Positions 1 to 7,110 of a stretch of DNA of 64,000 nucleotides are shown piece by piece; position 1 is the first letter of the stretch, and the number at the start of each line of letters is the position of its first letter. A model generated the notes under the pieces. The model ran no database searches and had not been told where the DNA came from. It worked only from the letters and a program-made list of their open reading frames with translations. This DNA is from Pedobacter sp. PACM 27299 (lineage in GTDB: Bacteria; Bacteroidota; Bacteroidia; Sphingobacteriales; Sphingobacteriaceae): the NCBI RefSeq assembly GCF_001412655.1, contig NZ_CP012996.1, forward strand, positions 2,604,001 through 2,668,000, given 5' to 3'. The position numbers were made by a program, and so were the translations under genes.

Positions 1-1089
1 AACACCATTTAAGAGTGTGACCGTAGTGGCAAAGGTGTGACGGGCAATATGTGAGCTAAGTGGTTTATCAATTTCACATAGTGTAGCAATCTCTTTTAAA
101 TACTCGTTTAATTTTTGGTTGCTGGCCACGGGCATTGCTCTGTCTTTAATAACACAATATTCATTCTTACTGTATCTGTCTAAAATTGTCATCGCAGTAG
201 GTAGCAGAGGGATAGCGGAACGGATATTGGTTTTCTTTCTGTTGGTGAAGATCCAGTGGTTTCCGTCAACTCCCTTGGTGATGTTGGATAGCTTTAGTTT
301 TTGAACGTCAGCGTAAGCAAGTCCGGTATAACAGCAAAATAGAAATACGTCTTTAACTTGTGAAAGCCTTGCTGTACTAAATTGTTTCATGGCAATGCGT
401 TGTAATTCTTCCTCCGACAGAAATGGGCGCTCTACAGGCTTAGATTTAAGTTTATAACCAAACATCGGGTCGTTGTCGATCCATTTCAGGTTTAAACAAA
501 TGCGGATAATCTTGCCGAAGTTTTTAAGGTATCGTATAGCGGTATTGTTCGCGCAGCTGTTTTCTGTTCTCAGGTAAAATTCAAAATCGCTGATAAAAGC
601 ATGGTTTATTTCTTTGACCTCTATATCAGTGACCTTGTATTTTTCGAGCATAAAGGCTTGAAGGTGGCGTTCCAGTATCTCAAATCTTTTTAAAGTTCCA
701 ATCGCATATTGTTTACCTACCAAAGCTTTCATTTTTTTGTTGTGATTCTTCACAGCCTCTAAAAGGGTATGTGTTGCGGTGTCTTTGCCCTGAAATTTGT
801 TTCTGATACTTTCTGCTGTAATAGGTAAGTCAGCTTGAGCCAGATCTTTGTGTGCCCGATAAACCATTGCCTGTAAGTTGTCCAGATAGGCATTGGACCT
901 TTTTACATCTTCTTTAGTTCCGGTTAATCGTCCGGTTTTGGGATTCCAGCGTTCCGGTTTGCATTCTTGTCCTGTAGTGATTTCCACACGATTTCCATTT
1001 ACGGTAATCCTTAAATAGATAGGGGAATCACCGGAAGCATAGTTTTTTTGCTTTTTCATGTAGAAGAGCATACTGAAATTCGTTTTCAT
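1..1089 (-). CDS. Tyrosine recombinase/integrase, C-terminus cut by window edge
   Basis: The reading frame is open from an ATG at 1089 to the left edge (363 codons visible). It starts with an arm-binding region typical of Bacteroidota integrases (YLRITVNGNRVEITTGQ), followed by a SAM-like core-binding domain around residues 110-215 and the catalytic domain. The box II motif HIARHTFATT is visible close to the edge; the catalytic Tyr lies outside the window. The box I position that normally holds the first catalytic Arg reads TGLAYADV, so Ala replaces it. CTnDOT-type integrases also lack this Arg. The gene points away from an adjacent tRNA-Lys, the usual layout of an element integrated at a tRNA 3' end. 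It probably catalyses excision and integration of that element. Confidence 0.9.
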   Translation of the reverse strand, partial: MKTNFSMLFYMKKQKNYASGDSPIYLRITVNGNRVEITTGQECKPERWNPKTGRLTGTKEDVKRSNAYLDNLQAMVYRAHKDLAQADLPITAESIRNKFQGKDTATHTLLEAVKNHNKKMKALVGKQYAIGTLKRFEILERHLQAFMLEKYKVTDIEVKEINHAFISDFEFYLRTENSCANNTAIRYLKNFGKIIRICLNLKWIDNDPMFGYKLKSKPVERPFLSEEELQRIAMKQFSTARLSQVKDVFLFCCYTGLAYADVQKLKLSNITKGVDGNHWIFTNRKKTNIRSAIPLLPTAMTILDRYSKNEYCVIKDRAMPVASNQKLNEYLKEIATLCEIDKPLSSHIARHTFATTVTLLNGV

Positions 1090-1188
1090 AATCAACTGAT
1101 TTAAGGTTAAACAAATGTAGCCTTGCAGTTAATGGACGTCAAGTCGTTTAATGAATGAACTTTATGTGTGTCAGAAAGTTACGCGTTT

Positions 1189-1227
1189 ATTCGGTGAGTC
1201 GGGGGAACTTCAATTTACTCACCGAAT
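1189..1227. repeat. Perfect 11-bp inverted repeat upstream of integrase
   Basis: ATTCGGTGAGT at 1189-1199 is the exact reverse complement of 1217-1227, with a 17-bp spacer. It lies between the integrase start and the tRNA-Lys terminator, where recombinase arm sites or a regulator site would be expected. The function is inferred from position only. Confidence 0.5.
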
Positions 1228-1280
1228 CACTCACTTTTTATATGTGATTTATTGAATAAACTGTAGTTTTTGGTAAAAAC

Positions 1281-1314
1281 AAAAAGCCTGCAATCAATTG
1301 ATTTGCAGGCTTTT
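1281..1314 (-). terminator. Intrinsic terminator of tRNA-Lys
   Basis: A 12-bp perfect stem (1282-1293 with 1303-1314) with a 9-nt loop. On the minus strand it is followed by a T-rich run, so it would end the tRNA-Lys transcript 24 nt after the tRNA. T residues also follow on the plus side, so it may act in both directions and shield the tRNA from the integrase region. Confidence 0.75.
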
Positions 1315-1337
1315 AAACGTTTTGTTACTATTTCTTG

Positions 1338-1410
1338 TGATCCCGCTGGGATTCGAACCCAGGACCACTACATTAAAAGTGTAATGCTCTACCAGCTGAG
1401 CTACGGAATC
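1338..1410 (-). tRNA. tRNA-Lys (anticodon TTT)
   Basis: 73 nt on the minus strand. The acceptor stem GATTCCG pairs with CGGGATC (one T-G pair) and the discriminator base is A. The D-arm AGCTCAGCTGGTAGAGC, anticodon loop CTTTTAA and T-arm GGGTTCGAATCCC are all present. CCA is not encoded. The 3' end faces the integrase gene, which makes this tRNA the likely attachment site of the neighbouring element; the tRNA itself is intact. Confidence 0.95.
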
Positions 1411-1436
1411 ATTTATGTTCCCTTGTTTCGGGAGTG

Positions 1437-1444
1437 CAAATATA
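1437..1444 (-). promoter_or_regulatory. Candidate -7 element for tRNA-Lys
   Basis: On the minus strand this reads TATATTTG, matching the Bacteroidota -7 consensus TAnnTTTG, and it sits 26 bp upstream of the tRNA 5' end. No convincing -33 TTTG was found at the usual spacing, so the call is tentative. Confidence 0.4.
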
Positions 1445-1874
1445 GAAATATTTATTTAAAAACAATTATCTAAATGCAAAATCATCTAAAAAAAACACCC
1501 TTATTAGCTCTTTAACGTTGTTTGTGTGTATTATCTAATTGATCATCAACTGTTTGGATCCTTTGAAAAAATCAAACAATTTATTCTAATTCACAAATGA
1601 AAGACGTACTTTTAACCATCACCGGATAAAATTTCCTGAATTTTAAGAATTTTAGCACTGATATAGGCTGTATACGCTAGTCATGAAGAGATCGGCTCTT
1701 ATTAGGGGGTAGCAGGGCTCTATTAGGGTGCTGGTAGGGCCTTGGTATACTGAGCAGCCGTATCAGCCCTTTATGAAAACTTAAGTGATGCAGGAGTAAC
1801 CCAGAACTTAATCAGGTGACATTATTACTATATCTTTAGCATAAATTATGGTGTGGCTGATTTAACAAAGAGAT
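1445..1874. other. Intergenic stretch without recognised gene
   Basis: No convincing coding frame or RNA was found. The only structure noticed is an imperfect duplication around 1693-1740, where a segment beginning GGCTCT and containing ATTAGGG occurs twice about 23 bp apart. Confidence 0.5.
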
Positions 1875-2225
1875 TTATGGTTTTTTTTCTAAAACCAGAA
1901 CAGTCAGGTAAGTCATGAGGAGAAGTAGGGATAAAATTCCCGGGTATTTAAAATAGCTGGTTTTAAGAAACAGATCAACTACGCCAACGAATAGCGTAAG
2001 CCCGATCAAAAATAAGATAATCCAGGTACCAAAGAGTATAAATTCAGCAGATTGATTGGCATTTACTGCACCAAAAACGACCGCCAAAACTGCTGCGATG
2101 CCGAGAATTAACCAAGTTAATCCCGGAGATTGTTTTGCCTTTTCTTTTACTTTATTATCGATTTTCTTACCAAAGACAATTAGTAACACAATAATTATCA
2201 GCAGAATTAGGGGTAAAATTTCCAT
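1875..2225 (-). CDS. Small four-helix membrane protein, unknown function
   Basis: A 116-residue protein that is mostly hydrophobic. It has about four predicted membrane segments: residues 3-18, 36-56, 61-82 and 93-111. A Lys-rich cytoplasmic-looking loop (KKIDNKVKEKAKQ) follows the first. The family is not recognised. It lies downstream of bioB on the same strand, but a strong hairpin separates the two, so it probably has its own transcript. Confidence 0.6.
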   Translation of the reverse strand: MEILPLILLIIIVLLIVFGKKIDNKVKEKAKQSPGLTWLILGIAAVLAVVFGAVNANQSAEFILFGTWIILFLIGLTLFVGVVDLFLKTSYFKYPGILSLLLLMTYLTVLVLEKKP

Positions 2226-2239
2226 ACTCTAAGATATAA

Positions 2240-2275
2240 ATAAAGGAGAGAAGGACAAGCCCATCTCTCCTTTAT
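2240..2275 (-). terminator. Terminator downstream of bioB
   Basis: A 12-bp perfect stem (2240-2251 with 2264-2275) and a 12-nt loop, followed on the minus strand by TTATATC. It lies 30 bp beyond the bioB stop codon and would end the bioB transcript. Confidence 0.7.
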
Positions 2276-2304
2276 GTCAGCAACTGACATTCCCCCTCAA
2301 AGGA

Positions 2305-3300
2305 TTAGATATTCACCGTTGAAGCGGAATTTCTATCTTTTTGCATCGGTTTCAATCCTAATAATTCAAACATCCGACGGTCATCATCTAATTTTGGATT
2401 TGGCGTCACCAGCATTTCCTCACTCTCACTTGTGAAAATGGAATTGGCACCTGCCATGAAACACCAGCTTTGTTCTTCTGTAGTCATTTCAGCCCTTCCC
2501 GCGCTCAGTCTAACCATCGCTTTTGGCATCAGAATTCTTGCGGTGGCAATCATCCTGACCATTTCCCAGGTATCTACTTTTGGCAAGTCAGCAAGAGGTG
2601 TTCCTTTCACTCTGGCCAAGGCATTTACTGGTACTGATTCAGGATGCTGTTCTAAATTTGATAAGGTATGGAGCATACGGATTCTGTCCTCATGCGTTTC
2701 TCCAAGTCCGATAATACCACCTGAACATACTGAAATACCTGCTTTTCGAACATTGTTCAAAGTCGTTAGGCGATCGTCATAAGTTCTCGTACTGATAATT
2801 TCCTGATAATATTCTTTAGACGAATCAAGATTATGGTTGTAGGCGTACAATCCGGCTTCCTGTAATCTTTCCGCTTGTGCCTCATTGATCATTCCTAAAG
2901 TACAGCAAACCTCCAGGCCGATTTCATTGACCCCTTTTACCATCTCAATAATCTTATCGAAATCCCTGTTGTCACGTACTTCCCGCCATGCTGCAGCCAT
3001 GCAGAAACGAGAAGAACCTGCATCTTTAGCCCTTTGAGCAATGGCAACAACATCATCCTTGTCCATCAATGCTTTCACGGTGATACCAGTATGGTATCTT
3101 GCCGCCTGACCGCAATAAGAACAATCTTCCGGACATCCTCCCGTTTTCACAGAAAGCAGTGTGCATACCTGAACCTCACTGGCTTTGTGCCATACCCGGT
3201 GTACCGTTGCAGCCTGGTAAACAAGTTCCAATAAAGGCTGATGGTAAATGTTTTCTATTTCCTGGATAGACCAGTCATTACGTAGGGTAGTATTAGTCAT
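2305..3300 (-). CDS. bioB: Biotin synthase
   Basis: A 331-residue radical SAM enzyme that inserts sulfur into dethiobiotin in the last step of biotin synthesis. The CxxxCxxC motif that binds the [4Fe-4S]/SAM cluster is at C56, C60 and C63 ([12 protein letters not shown]). Further conserved Cys occur in RFCMAAAWR and EVCCTLG, and Arg in VRLSAGR, as expected for the [2Fe-2S] sulfur-donor site. Length is normal. The ATG overlaps the end of the upstream ferritin-like gene by 8 bp, which implies co-transcription. No other bio gene lies in the window. Confidence 0.97.
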   Translation of the reverse strand: MTNTTLRNDWSIQEIENIYHQPLLELVYQAATVHRVWHKASEVQVCTLLSVKTGGCPEDCSYCGQAARYHTGITVKALMDKDDVVAIAQRAKDAGSSRFCMAAAWREVRDNRDFDKIIEMVKGVNEIGLEVCCTLGMINEAQAERLQEAGLYAYNHNLDSSKEYYQEIISTRTYDDRLTTLNNVRKAGISVCSGGIIGLGETHEDRIRMLHTLSNLEQHPESVPVNALARVKGTPLADLPKVDTWEMVRMIATARILMPKAMVRLSAGRAEMTTEEQSWCFMAGANSIFTSESEEMLVTPNPKLDDDRRMFELLGLKPMQKDRNSASTVNI

Positions 3301-3925
3301 TTGATATTATGTTTATGGTTTTTGATAAGTCACTGATCCAGTTGTGGTACAATTGACTCTCTATTTTAAGAATATGTTCCGCATGGAATTCCCAATCCGC
3401 GGAAAAGCTTTTCAATTGAACAATCATTTCTTCCAAATGACCCTGTTCTTCTAAAATGATGGATCGCACACTTACTTTACTATTGTTTTTACTCAAAACA
3501 TCCTGATAAATTGGATAAATCAGGTCCGCACGTACTTCAATGGCATAGGTAACCAATAGATAAGCGGCAAATTTCAGCGGTGTTCCCTGCAGATCCAGTG
3601 TGTTTTTCAAATAGCGGCTGGTCATCAGATCCAATTTGTTCAGGTAGTATTTACTACTATAAGGTGCCAATAGGTAGTCCGGTTCATAGGTAGGACAGGC
3701 TGCTGCATTTAACCGGGTAATTTGTTTTTTCAGATAGAAGGCATGACGGTGTTCTTCGGCCGCATGTTTTAAGACCATATAGGTCGATGTTTCAGGCTGT
3801 TCATTCGCAGAGATCTTTCTGGCCCCGATATTCTCTTGTAAAGAGAGGGTGTTGAGAAAACGCGCATGTACTTCATCATGGTTTACTATATGCTGTAACA
3901 GTTCTTCTAATTCCATTGATTTCAT
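3293..3925 (-). CDS. Ferritin-like putative di-iron protein, operon with bioB
   Basis: A 210-residue, mostly helical protein with no signal peptide. Its carboxylate and His residues follow the pattern of a di-iron four-helix bundle: E18/H20 on helix 1, E57-E58 with H61 (EEHRH), E130 (IEVRAD) and E159-E160 with H163 (EEQGH). This suggests an iron- or oxygen-dependent enzyme or an iron-storage-like protein; no family name is recognised. It overlaps bioB by 8 bp and is probably translated from the same mRNA, so a role linked to biotin, such as a precursor step or support of the FeS enzyme, is inferred. M4 is an alternative start. Confidence 0.7.
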   Translation of the reverse strand: MKSMELEELLQHIVNHDEVHARFLNTLSLQENIGARKISANEQPETSTYMVLKHAAEEHRHAFYLKKQITRLNAAACPTYEPDYLLAPYSSKYYLNKLDLMTSRYLKNTLDLQGTPLKFAAYLLVTYAIEVRADLIYPIYQDVLSKNNSKVSVRSIILEEQGHLEEMIVQLKSFSADWEFHAEHILKIESQLYHNWISDLSKTINIISND

Positions 3926-3935
3926 TTGTTTGTGC

Positions 3936-3943
3936 CAAAAGTA
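3936..3943 (-). promoter_or_regulatory. Candidate -7 element of ferritin-like/bioB operon
   Basis: On the minus strand this reads TACTTTTG, a full match to TAnnTTTG. It lies in the 58-bp divergent region shared with the MocR gene. The position gives a very short leader, which fits better if translation begins at M4 of the ferritin-like protein. An imperfect TACCT/AGGTA pair (3944-3969) lies just upstream, where a regulator could bind. Confidence 0.4.
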
Positions 3944-3983
3944 TTACCTTGCCGGATAGTTAACAGGTACCAGTTTTAAGTTT

Positions 3984-5468
3984 ATGAGTAGTCCGGTTCA
4001 AATTCCTTTTCAAAGCGTGATCCGTATCGACCGGTCTTTAGACCGTCCGGTATATCTTCAGATCGCCCATCAAATGATCAATGCCATCCAGCGGGGAGTG
4101 CTTTTGGCAGGGATCCAGCTTCCGGGGACCAGAAGTCTGGCCATAGATCTGGAAGTACACAGAAAGACCATTATTGCGGCTTATGATGAGCTGGATGCCC
4201 AGGGATGGACGGAAATCAGGCCAAATAAGGGGACCTTTGTAAGAAATAAAGGTCCCCAGGAAAACATCGCCCTGCAATCTTATGATGAAAAGATTCTGAC
4301 CAGCTATCCGGCTGAAACCGGTTACCGCTTTAAACAAAGTATCCTATTGGATGTGCTCAGCGTAACCACATCCAGTAAACTGGAATTCAATGATGGCTTG
4401 CCTGATATCAGACTGCTGCCCTTAGAACGATTGTCGAAAGTTTACGGTGGAATTCTGAAAAGTAAAACCAATTACAAACACTTCGGTTATTCTCATGTAG
4501 AAGGAAATGAATATTTCAGAAAAACGCTCGCGCAATACCTGAATAACACCAGAGGCTTACATATCAATAAAAATAATATCCTGACTACCAGAGGGATTCA
4601 CATGAGTATTTACATGGCTTCCAGTATGTTAATTGAGCCTGGCGACCTGGTAATTGTTGGAGACCTGAGTTATTATCTCGCCAATATGTGTTTTCAGCAA
4701 TGTGGAGGCAAGATTATTTCCGTGCCCGTAGATGCAGATGGGATTTCCGTGGAGGCCATAAAAGAACTTTGCAAGACGAAAAAAATCAGAATGTTGTACC
4801 TGACGCCCCACCACCATTACCCCACTACCGTTACACTAAGTGCCGAAAGAAGGGTGGAGCTGCTGCAATTGGCACAAACACATGGTTTTATCATCCTTGA
4901 AGATGATTACGACTACGATTTTCACTACAATGGGAATTCAGTACTGCCGCTTGCAAGCGCCGATACCAATGGTATGGTAGTTTATATTGGCTCTTTTTGC
5001 AAATCACTGGCACCAGGTTTCAGATCTGGTTACTTAATTGCTCCGGAGAACCTGATCCAGGAAATGGCGAAATTCCGCAGATTGGTAGATCGGCAGGGCG
5101 ATATGCTCATGGAGCAAGCACTAGCAGAACTGCTGGACGAAAAAGAAATTCAGCGACACCTTAAAAAAGCAGTGAAAATTTATCAGGAAAGGAGGGATGT
5201 ATTTACGGAACTCCTACAAAATGAGCTTGGAGAAGACCTGAGTTTTGCTTCGCCGCCCGGCGGATTATCTGTATGGACAAAATGGAATCCACAGCTCAAC
5301 CTGATGCGTATCAGTAAAAATTGCCTGAAAAGAAACCTGCACCTCCCTCAGGAATTATTGTATCAAACGGATAATTTCACCGCAATGCGCCTGGGATTTG
5401 GAAATTTGAGTACCCCTGAACTCGAAGAAGCAGTTCATATTTTATCTCTTGCCGTCAAAGAATCCTAA
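3984..5468 (+). CDS. MocR/PdxR family PLP-dependent transcriptional regulator
   Basis: A 494-residue fusion of an N-terminal GntR-type winged helix (about 20-88; RPVYLQIAHQ, LPGTRSLA) with a fold-type I aminotransferase domain. The PLP-binding Lys is K340 in GSFCKSLAPGFR, and EDDYDYDF carries the conserved Asp region. Length is typical of MocR proteins such as PdxR, TauR and GabR. It is divergent from the ferritin-like/bioB operon with only 58 bp between starts, so control of that operon is inferred. The effector is unknown. Confidence 0.9.
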   Translation: MSSPVQIPFQSVIRIDRSLDRPVYLQIAHQMINAIQRGVLLAGIQLPGTRSLAIDLEVHRKTIIAAYDELDAQGWTEIRPNKGTFVRNKGPQENIALQSYDEKILTSYPAETGYRFKQSILLDVLSVTTSSKLEFNDGLPDIRLLPLERLSKVYGGILKSKTNYKHFGYSHVEGNEYFRKTLAQYLNNTRGLHINKNNILTTRGIHMSIYMASSMLIEPGDLVIVGDLSYYLANMCFQQCGGKIISVPVDADGISVEAIKELCKTKKIRMLYLTPHHHYPTTVTLSAERRVELLQLAQTHGFIILEDDYDYDFHYNGNSVLPLASADTNGMVVYIGSFCKSLAPGFRSGYLIAPENLIQEMAKFRRLVDRQGDMLMEQALAELLDEKEIQRHLKKAVKIYQERRDVFTELLQNELGEDLSFASPPGGLSVWTKWNPQLNLMRISKNCLKRNLHLPQELLYQTDNFTAMRLGFGNLSTPELEEAVHILSLAVKES

Positions 5469-5503
5469 GTATTCGTAAACATCTATAGAGAAGATTGATG
5501 CTG

Positions 5504-6223
5504 CTAAATTTTACGCAGCAATTGACGTATGGAAACCAGGTGGCCAAAAAATACAATGGGTACAATCAGCGTAGGCAGCCATACAAAAGGGAAATTAGGT
5601 AAGGCGATATTGGGTTGGTCAAATGCGAATTTTTGAAGTGGCGATGGGGCAGATAAAAGTGCGGTAAACACAATATTAATCAATAACGCCAGACAAATGA
5701 CATTCCATAACAAGATCAGCTTCGGACTTAATTTTCCCCTTCTGATGCCATACCAGGCTATAAATGGTGCAGTAATCCCCGCTAGAATGTCAAAATTTCT
5801 ACCCTCAAAAGTCATGATTTCAGGAACAACTTTGTTTAAGTACAGCAGATAAAGTCCGATTTCAACAGGAATTCTGATCAGATTTAAATAAGTCAGCCTT
5901 TCTAAAGGCAGACTATCAATGAATGTTCTACCCTTGACACTCACAAATAACGACACAATGGCGATAACCATAGGTAAAATGCCAAATAGAATGATTTTCG
6001 GCGGCAGTGCATCGGTATCTGTATTGTAAGTGTTTTTCAAGGCTAAAATAGCCTGTATGATCAGCCATGCGCTCAAGACAATAGCCGTAATGCCCGCTTT
6101 CTTTTTGGTGAAACGGGAGTCAGAGCCCAGAATGGTCCATTGCAGCAGGATTAATGCAGCAATAGCAATCAGACAAAACAATACGGAAAGGTAGACTGGT
6201 AAATGTTCAAGCATGGTCAGCAT
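5504..6223 (-). CDS. Polytopic membrane protein, unknown function
   Basis: 239 residues with about seven hydrophobic segments: near residues 8-30, 42-62, 75-95, 112-130, 145-160, 168-190 and 210-232. No known domain is recognised. The segment APFIAWYGIRRGKLSPKL looks like a conserved cytoplasmic loop. It is convergent with the MocR gene (35 bp apart) and stands alone. An alternative start at M4 is possible. Confidence 0.6.
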   Translation of the reverse strand: MLTMLEHLPVYLSVLFCLIAIAALILLQWTILGSDSRFTKKKAGITAIVLSAWLIIQAILALKNTYNTDTDALPPKIILFGILPMVIAIVSLFVSVKGRTFIDSLPLERLTYLNLIRIPVEIGLYLLYLNKVVPEIMTFEGRNFDILAGITAPFIAWYGIRRGKLSPKLILLWNVICLALLINIVFTALLSAPSPLQKFAFDQPNIALPNFPFVWLPTLIVPIVFFGHLVSIRQLLRKI

Positions 6224-6382
6224 TTTTATCGGGATACTAATATACTGAATTTTGATATAGTTGTGTGACCGCTTTTTCCTCGAAAACCAGTCGGTTTTGA
6301 TGAGGAATTAACTTAAATTCGTCTTAGATAGTTCCAGTCTATTGGAATATCAGGACATGAAAGACCTCCAATCAAAACAAAT

Positions 6383-7090
6383 ATGACTGTAAAAGAAATT
6401 ATGGATGAGCTGCAGGCCAAAGGTAGCGAGCAAATCAAGAATATTCTATTGAAACATGGGGTCAAAGAGCCATTCTTTGGCGTAAAAGTAGGGGATATGA
6501 AGCCCATTCAGAAAAAGATAAAAATGGACTATCAGCTGGCAAAAGACCTGTATGCTACTGGCAACGTCGATGCGATGTACCTTGCGGGACTAATTGCCGA
6601 CGATAAAAGGATGACCAAAGCTGATCTGCAGAATTGGGTGGAACAGGCCCTGTCTAACAATATTTCGGAATGGACGGTTCCCTGGGTCGCTGCTGGCAGC
6701 AATTTTGGCTGGGAATTGGCACTGCAATGGATAGATCATCAGGAAGAACACATTGCCGCCGCAGGCTGGGCGACACTCAGTAATCTAGTGGCACTGAAAA
6801 CAGATGAAGAATTAGACCTTCCTGCGCTCAAAGGATTATTAGAAAGAGTACAGCGGGAGGTTTCCAATTCGGATAATCGGGTTCGATATCAAATGAATAA
6901 TTTTATCATAGCAGTAGGAGCACATGTAGCCGCTTTAACTGCTGCTGCAATTGAAGCGGCTAAAAAAATAGGTGTCATTACTATAGATAAGAATGGTACT
7001 GCCTGCAAAGTCCCAGCTGCGCTTGATTATATTTTGAAGATAAAAGATAAAGGCGCGATTGGGAAAAAGAAGAAAACAGTAAAGTGTTAG
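6383..7090 (+). CDS. DNA alkylation repair (AlkD-like) HEAT-repeat protein
   Basis: A 235-residue helical protein resembling the AlkD/DNA alkylation repair family. AlkD removes alkylated bases such as 3- and 7-alkylpurines without base flipping. Family-like features include FFGVKVGDMKPIQKKI at residues 31-46 and HEAT-like helix pairs through WTVPWVAAGSNFGWELALQW. The C-terminus is Lys-rich (GAIGKKKKTVKC). It is a monocistronic gene convergent with the TonB receptor. Some members of this family lack glycosylase activity, so the activity is unproven. Confidence 0.8.
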   Translation: MTVKEIMDELQAKGSEQIKNILLKHGVKEPFFGVKVGDMKPIQKKIKMDYQLAKDLYATGNVDAMYLAGLIADDKRMTKADLQNWVEQALSNNISEWTVPWVAAGSNFGWELALQWIDHQEEHIAAAGWATLSNLVALKTDEELDLPALKGLLERVQREVSNSDNRVRYQMNNFIIAVGAHVAALTAAAIEAAKKIGVITIDKNGTACKVPAALDYILKIKDKGAIGKKKKTVKC

Positions 7091-7110
7091 ATATTCACAG
7101 CTATTAAGCT

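Noticed and set aside
1270..1473. 67-codon open frame across the tRNA-Lys region
   Set aside because: Its sequence is the translation of the tRNA complement (AGIRTQDHY pattern), so it is not a gene.
2432..2782. 116-codon plus-strand frame opposite bioB
   Set aside because: It lies fully inside the strongly supported bioB gene and shows no protein family.
3944..3969. TACCT/AGGTA pair as a MocR operator
   Set aside because: Only five bases per arm with 16 bp between, too weak for a separate feature; mentioned with the promoter.
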